A stretch of 53,701 nt of DNA, taken from the NCBI GenBank assembly GCA_045602385.1, contig JAZSBL010000054.1, forward strand, positions 1-53,701, written 5' to 3'. The stretch's first letter is position 1, and each line of letters opens with the position of its first letter. Shown in pieces: positions 51,064 through 53,701 of this stretch. Source of the stretch: SVTX01 sp045602385 (GTDB lineage: Bacteria > Bacillota > Clostridia > Oscillospirales > CAG-272). The position numbers were made by a program, and so were the translations under genes. The notes below the pieces were generated by a model. That model was not told the origin of the DNA. It did no database searches and saw only the letters and a list, made by a program, of their open reading frames with translations.

Positions 51064-51600
51064 ATGACTAACAAACAAAGCACCTCCTTGAAGCTCAAGG
51101 AAATGATACTCTTTGCAATGCTGGCAGCTCTCATGTTCTGCTCCAAGAAGGTGATGGAGGGATTGCCAAACATTCACATTTGCGGTATGTTTATCATGAC
51201 CTTCACGGTGGTTTTTCGTAAGAAAGCGTTGATACCGATCTACGTTTACGTTTTTTTGGACGGCTTGTTCGGCGGATTCTCTATGTGGTGGGTTCCCTAC
51301 CTCTACATTTGGACTATTTTGTGGGGCGTTACTATGCTCTTACCAACAAGAATGCCGAGAGTGGCAAAATGCATCGTATATCCTGTCGTATGCTGCATTC
51401 ACGGTCTGACATTCGGCGCGCTTTACTCCCCCGCGCAGGCTATCATGTTCGGATTTAATTTTGAGCAGACGATAGCCTGGATCATTGCCGGACTTCCGTA
51501 TGACCTTTTGCATGCGGCGGGTAATCTTGTCTTTGGAATGTTTATCGTTCCGTTTAGCGAGTTGTTTGAAAAGCTTATGAAAAAACAGCATTTTATCTAA
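51064..51600 (+). CDS. ECF transporter S component, probable cobalamin/corrinoid importer
   Basis: 178 residues with about six hydrophobic helices and no ATPase domain, opening KEMILFAMLAALMFCSKKVMEGLPNIH, the style of ECF S components with Ala-rich helix 1. It follows the DUF4430 lipoprotein by 6 bp and shares the riboswitch, so a corrinoid or B12 precursor is the expected substrate. It would depend on the EcfA1A2T module encoded 30 kb away (group II arrangement). The family is not one I can name with certainty; other vitamins cannot be excluded by sequence. Confidence 0.82.
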   Translation: MTNKQSTSLKLKEMILFAMLAALMFCSKKVMEGLPNIHICGMFIMTFTVVFRKKALIPIYVYVFLDGLFGGFSMWWVPYLYIWTILWGVTMLLPTRMPRVAKCIVYPVVCCIHGLTFGALYSPAQAIMFGFNFEQTIAWIIAGLPYDLLHAAGNLVFGMFIVPFSELFEKLMKKQHFI

Positions 51601-51607
51601 ATACAAT

Positions 51608-51637
51608 GCGGTGGGCAATGCCCACCGCGTATTTTTG
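51608..51637. terminator. terminator between S component and DUF11 gene
   Basis: GCGGTGGGC / GCCCACCGC stem with AAT loop, then GTATTTTTG on plus. It sits between convergent genes. Confidence 0.9.
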
Positions 51638-51642
51638 TTTTA

Positions 51643-52497
51643 TCAGATAGTGCCTGTGACCGTAAGGGTCGCCGTACCGGGTACAAGCGTGTACGCTCCT
51701 GTTACGGGGTCCTGCGTATAGGTTGCTGCGGGAACGGTTATCCGGCCCGCGGTCGTTGTAAACAAACCGCTTGCCTCATCATAGGTGTAATCGACTCCAT
51801 CTGTCCATGCAACTCCGTCATAGGTTACCGCAAGCGCGGAAAGAACAGGATTGAATACGTCGCTGACCGTTGCGTTGTCGGTTGCCACTACCGCCTGATT
51901 TCCGGTATTCTGGATAACGAAGGTATAGGTCACTCTGTCGTTATCGACTACCTGCGAGGGCGATATGCTCTTGAGAATACTAAGGTTGGGAAGGACGTTT
52001 ACGTCAACTGTTTCCGATGCGGTGACGGGTGTGCCAAGTCCTTGCGCGGTGACCGTTGCGGTATTGGTTATACTGCCGCCTGCTGCGGGGTTGGCGTATT
52101 CGTTTACTCTCGCCTGATATACAAGAACCGCATCGCTGCCGCCGGGCAGAGATATTCCGCCGACCACAAGCGGAGGACCCGCGACAACTGCGGGAGCTGG
52201 CTGAAGAACTCCGTCAACAAAAAGTGTTGCCGAGCCGTTTTCGTAGGTCAAGGGGTAGACCGTACCGCTGCCAACGGTATAGCCGCCAAGGTCGTCGGTA
52301 ACAACTATGCCGCTGAGTGTCTGATTGCCCGTGTTTCTGATCGTGACGGCATAGGTCACAAGCTCACCGGGGGTATAACTGCCCTCGATCGAGGTTTTTG
52401 TCGCTGACAGGACCTCAAGGATCTCACCGTAAGCAATGTTGGAATTGGTTACGGTGCCGTTGTAGGTAAGGGTCGCCTGATTTGAAAATATAGCCAT
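51643..52497 (-). CDS. DUF11-repeat protein without signal peptide
   Basis: 284 residues starting MAIFSNQATLTYNGT with RBS AGGAG eight bases upstream. Two DUF11-type beta-sandwich repeats are visible: 'PGELVTYAVTIRNTGNQTLSGIVVTDDLG' (about 43-71) and 'DNDRVTYTFVIQNTGNQAVVATDNATVSDVF' (about 184-214), each followed by Val/Thr-rich strands. DUF11 is usual in secreted surface proteins, but here there is no signal peptide, lipobox, sortase motif or TM segment, and no Cys, so how it would leave the cell is unclear. Proteins of this form recur in spore-forming Clostridia; function unknown. Confidence 0.78.
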   Translation of the reverse strand: MAIFSNQATLTYNGTVTNSNIAYGEILEVLSATKTSIEGSYTPGELVTYAVTIRNTGNQTLSGIVVTDDLGGYTVGSGTVYPLTYENGSATLFVDGVLQPAPAVVAGPPLVVGGISLPGGSDAVLVYQARVNEYANPAAGGSITNTATVTAQGLGTPVTASETVDVNVLPNLSILKSISPSQVVDNDRVTYTFVIQNTGNQAVVATDNATVSDVFNPVLSALAVTYDGVAWTDGVDYTYDEASGLFTTTAGRITVPAATYTQDPVTGAYTLVPGTATLTVTGTI

Positions 52498-52520
52498 AAT
52501 TTTTCTCCTGATTTGTAAGT

Positions 52521-52540
52521 TGGGGGCGCATGCTCCCCCA
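52521..52540. repeat. inverted repeat in the DUF11 leader
   Basis: TGGGGG...CCCCCA with GCATGC in the middle, 20-40 bp before the DUF11 start codon. It could be an RNA hairpin or operator. Upstream, minus-strand CATAAATTA (52597-52589) fits the CATAnnnTA pattern of late sporulation sigma -10 elements, without a clear -35. Confidence 0.4.
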
Positions 52541-52639
52541 TTGTCATTTTATGCGGAGAAGGCAAGATTCGACAAAATAACCGTGGCTTAATTTATGAAA
52601 TCAATTTCTTATGACTTATAAAAAACTTGGAAAAATCAC

Positions 52640-52668
52640 TTGACAAAGGCACTTACTTATGCTATACT
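52640..52668 (+). promoter_or_regulatory. tRNA-Pro array promoter
   Basis: TTGACA (52640-52645), 17 bp, TATACT (52663-52668). The first tRNA-like sequence begins about 11 bases after the expected start. Confidence 0.85.
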
Positions 52669-52685
52669 ATTATGGCGTTGAAAAA

Positions 52686-52822
52686 CGGGGTGTGGCACAG
52701 TTTGGTATGTGCGTATACGAGCAGGGCTCGTTGGCTCCCTGCTTCGCGAATCGCCGCAGAGCTCGTTGGCTCCCTGCTTCGCGAATCGCCGCTACGCGGT
52801 TCGGGACCAAGAGGTCGTTAAA
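52686..52822 (+). pseudogene. tRNA-Pro pseudogene split by an insertion (copy A)
   Basis: The first 22 bases (52686-52707) are identical to the start of the intact tRNA-Pro at 52834, and 52798-52814 repeats its anticodon arm (GGTTCGGGACCAAGAGG). Between them lie 90 bp of foreign repeat sequence, and the 3' half is missing or degraded after GGTCGTTAAAA. It directly follows the promoter, so it was probably the original first gene of the array. Confidence 0.85.
52726..52795. repeat. tandem 35-bp palindromic repeat inside copy A
   Basis: Two units, 52726-52760 and 52761-52795, identical over their first 32 bases. Each includes CCCTGC, TTCGCGAA and can fold; a GCAGGG at 52721-52726 pairs with CCCTGC at 52737-52742. 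No ORF or transposase is associated. Confidence 0.85.
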
Positions 52823-52833
52823 ACTTAATATTT

Positions 52834-52910
52834 CGGGGTGTGGCACAGTTTGGTAGTGCGCTTGGTTCGGGACCAAGAGGCCGTGGGTTCGAATCCCGTC
52901 ACTCCGACCA
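52834..52910 (+). tRNA. tRNA-Pro (anticodon CGG)
   Basis: Intact cloverleaf: acceptor 52834-52840 with 52900-52906 (one G-U), D-arm GCAC/GTGC, anticodon stem CTTGG/CCAAG with 7-nt loop TTCGGGA (anticodon CGG, reads CCG), T-arm with TTCGAAT loop, encoded CCA at 52908-52910. Followed at once by a terminator. Confidence 0.96.
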
Positions 52911-52946
52911 AAAACAAAGAGAGGGTTTATCCCTCTCTTTGTTTTT
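52911..52946 (+). terminator. terminator of tRNA-Pro
   Basis: AAACAAAGAGAGGG / CCCTCTCTTTGTTT stem with TTTAT loop, ending in a T run. Confidence 0.92.
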
Positions 52947-52976
52947 GCTTAAGATATCACGATGAGAACCCACTCA

Positions 52977-53006
52977 TTGGCGCAGCCAAGGATTGGTTTG
53001 CGCCAA
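52977..53006. repeat. inverted repeat between tRNA-Pro copies
   Basis: TTGGCGCA (52977-52984) pairs with TGCGCCAA (52999-53006); the loop holds CCAA/TTGG. It lies just upstream of the third, truncated tRNA copy. No ORF of note. Confidence 0.6.
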
Positions 53007-53044
53007 ATAGGCGTTACCTTTAAATGGGTGTTAGCGCAAAACTT

Positions 53045-53070
53045 GGTTCAGAATCCCGTCACTCCGACCA
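53045..53070 (+). pseudogene. 3' fragment of tRNA-Pro (copy C)
   Basis: 53051-53070 is a 20-base exact repeat of the 3' end of the intact gene (52891-52910) including CCA; with one extra A in the T-loop the match extends 5' to 53045. The 5' two thirds are absent. Confidence 0.85.
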
Positions 53071-53074
53071 TTTT

Positions 53075-53108
53075 GGCTCTGAGAAGTGTTTCTCAGAGCC
53101 CTTTTCTT
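53075..53108 (+). terminator. terminator after copy C
   Basis: GGCTCTGAGAA / TTCTCAGAGCC stem with GTGT loop, then CTTTTCTTT. Confidence 0.9.
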
Positions 53109-53130
53109 TGCCTACTGCGATGCAAATTTT

Positions 53131-53160
53131 GAGGGCTGACGATTGATTTCGTCAGCCCTC
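53131..53160. terminator. hairpin between tRNA array and response regulator
   Basis: Perfect 12-bp stem GAGGGCTGACGA / TCGTCAGCCCTC, 6-nt loop, 44 bp beyond the response regulator stop. There is no good T run on either side, so termination is uncertain. Confidence 0.5.
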
Positions 53161-53203
53161 GCTCTTTATCAACATTACGACAAATTAGAATTTGTTTTTC
53201 TCC

Positions 53204-53701
53204 TTACTCCACCCTCATCATTCTGTACCCGACGCCAATGTGCGTTTGGATATACTGCGGTGAGTCGGGTGTTGATTCGATCTTTTTGCGGAGCGTTACC
53301 ATAAAGACACGGAGAGAGGCTACGTTATTTTCCCACGCCGCGCCCCATATCTTTTGCGTGATGAAGGTGTGCGTTAATACCTTACCGACGTTTGCGGCAA
53401 GCAGGCACAGTATTTTGTATTCGATGGGAGTCAGATGCAATTCCTCATCACCGAGATAGGCACAGCCTGCGGCATAGTCGATTCGCAAAGTACCGTTTAT
53501 AAACACCGAACTTGTGCTTTCGTTACGGTTCGAGGCTAATCTTCTTTGCGTAACACGAAGCCTTGCCAAAAGCTCCTCTACGGAGAAAGGCTTGGTTAAG
53601 TAATCGTCCGCGCCTGCATCAAGGGCATCAATTTTGTCTTTATCCTCACTTCTTGCACTGATCACTATGATAGGCATTTCCGACCACGTGCGTATTCTCT
53701 C
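53204..53701 (-). CDS. OmpR-family response regulator (KdpE-like), 5'-truncated by window
   Basis: The frame is open to the window edge (ERIRTWSEMPIIVISARSED...), so the ATG at 53677 is internal. Visible: the end of the receiver domain with the conserved Thr/Ser and Lys (VISARSE, YLTKPFSVEELLAR) and a full OmpR/PhoB winged helix ending VGVGYRMMRVE-like (GVGYRMM). The phosphoacceptor Asp lies outside. WSEMPIIVISAR and the TPIEYKILCLLAANVGKVLTH segment resemble KdpE, the potassium-uptake regulator. Partner kinase and kdp genes would be beyond the edge. Followed by the 53131-53160 hairpin. Confidence 0.85.
   Translation of the reverse strand, partial: ERIRTWSEMPIIVISARSEDKDKIDALDAGADDYLTKPFSVEELLARLRVTQRRLASNRNESTSSVFINGTLRIDYAAGCAYLGDEELHLTPIEYKILCLLAANVGKVLTHTFITQKIWGAAWENNVASLRVFMVTLRKKIESTPDSPQYIQTHIGVGYRMMRVE

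Noticed and set aside
52891..53070. attL/attR of an integrative element at tRNA-Pro
   Set aside because: The 20-bp repeats enclose only about 140 bp and no integrase or cargo; a decayed tandem tRNA duplication explains them better.

Overview
The window looks like chromosomal DNA of a strictly anaerobic Firmicute of class Clostridia, probably an uncultured gut lineage; I cannot place it below class. The reasons are an oxygen-sensitive class III ribonucleotide reductase (NrdD/NrdG), a rubredoxin, a SUF-type Fe-S pair, a ClpE-type ATPase, Clostridia-typical families (DUF951, DUF4364, DUF5711, YlmC/YmxH, SpoVB-like flippase, SigH-like sigma factor), AAGGAGG-type ribosome binding sites and many TTGACA-N17-TATAAT-like promoters. 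No prophage, CRISPR array, insertion sequence or restriction system is visible. Almost everything is core chromosome; the accessory-looking part is the last 1.2 kb around a tRNA-Pro gene.

Layout. 1-1.4 kb: sufC and the start of a SufB/SufD-like gene. 1.4-6.4 kb: a dNTP and redox block on the minus strand, lexA-nrdG, then nrdD (with a C-terminal redoxin domain) and trxB. The nrdD promoter is a perfect sigma-A promoter covered by three NrdR-like boxes at exact 32-bp spacing. 6.6-8.5 kb: GTP-dependent PEP carboxykinase. 8.5-10.9 kb: tadA, and rpsB-tsf behind a structured leader. 10.9-23 kb: a long minus-strand gene run (ruvC, methyltransferase, ecfA1-ecfA2-ecfT, truA, DUF5711, cvpA, clpE, a P-type-ATPase-like pseudoenzyme, ylmC). 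23.2-28.2 kb, plus strand: DUF951, a YfhO-like membrane protein, ruvA and ruvB. 28.2-33.4 kb: an MBL/beta-CASP hydrolase and a heterodimeric ABC exporter. 33.6-39 kb: a giant fused ABC ATPase/FtsX-type permease, rubredoxin and a SpoVB-like flippase. 39.1-44.6 kb: zinc-ribbon protein, sigma factor, DUF4364 regulator, hom, rarA, cysK. 44.8-51.6 kb: HD hydrolase, metF, a short metH, a RACo-like corrinoid reactivase, then a cobalamin riboswitch controlling a transcobalamin-like lipoprotein and an ECF S component. 51.6 kb to the end: a DUF11-repeat protein, one intact tRNA-Pro(CGG) flanked by two decayed copies, and a KdpE-like response regulator cut by the window edge.

How the genes fit together. 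The strongest theme is vitamin B12: the riboswitch-controlled lipoprotein and S component can be read as a B12 uptake module using the shared EcfA1A2T energizer at 19-21.6 kb, and the B12 would serve the MetH next door, which lacks its own reactivation domain but is followed by a RACo-type ATP-dependent reactivase. The second theme is anaerobic deoxynucleotide synthesis with a built-in redoxin and an adjacent thioredoxin reductase. The most unusual protein is a full-length, 10-TM P-type ATPase relative that has lost every catalytic signature (TGES, DKTGT, KGA, TGD, GDGxND) yet keeps an intact frame within a housekeeping operon.
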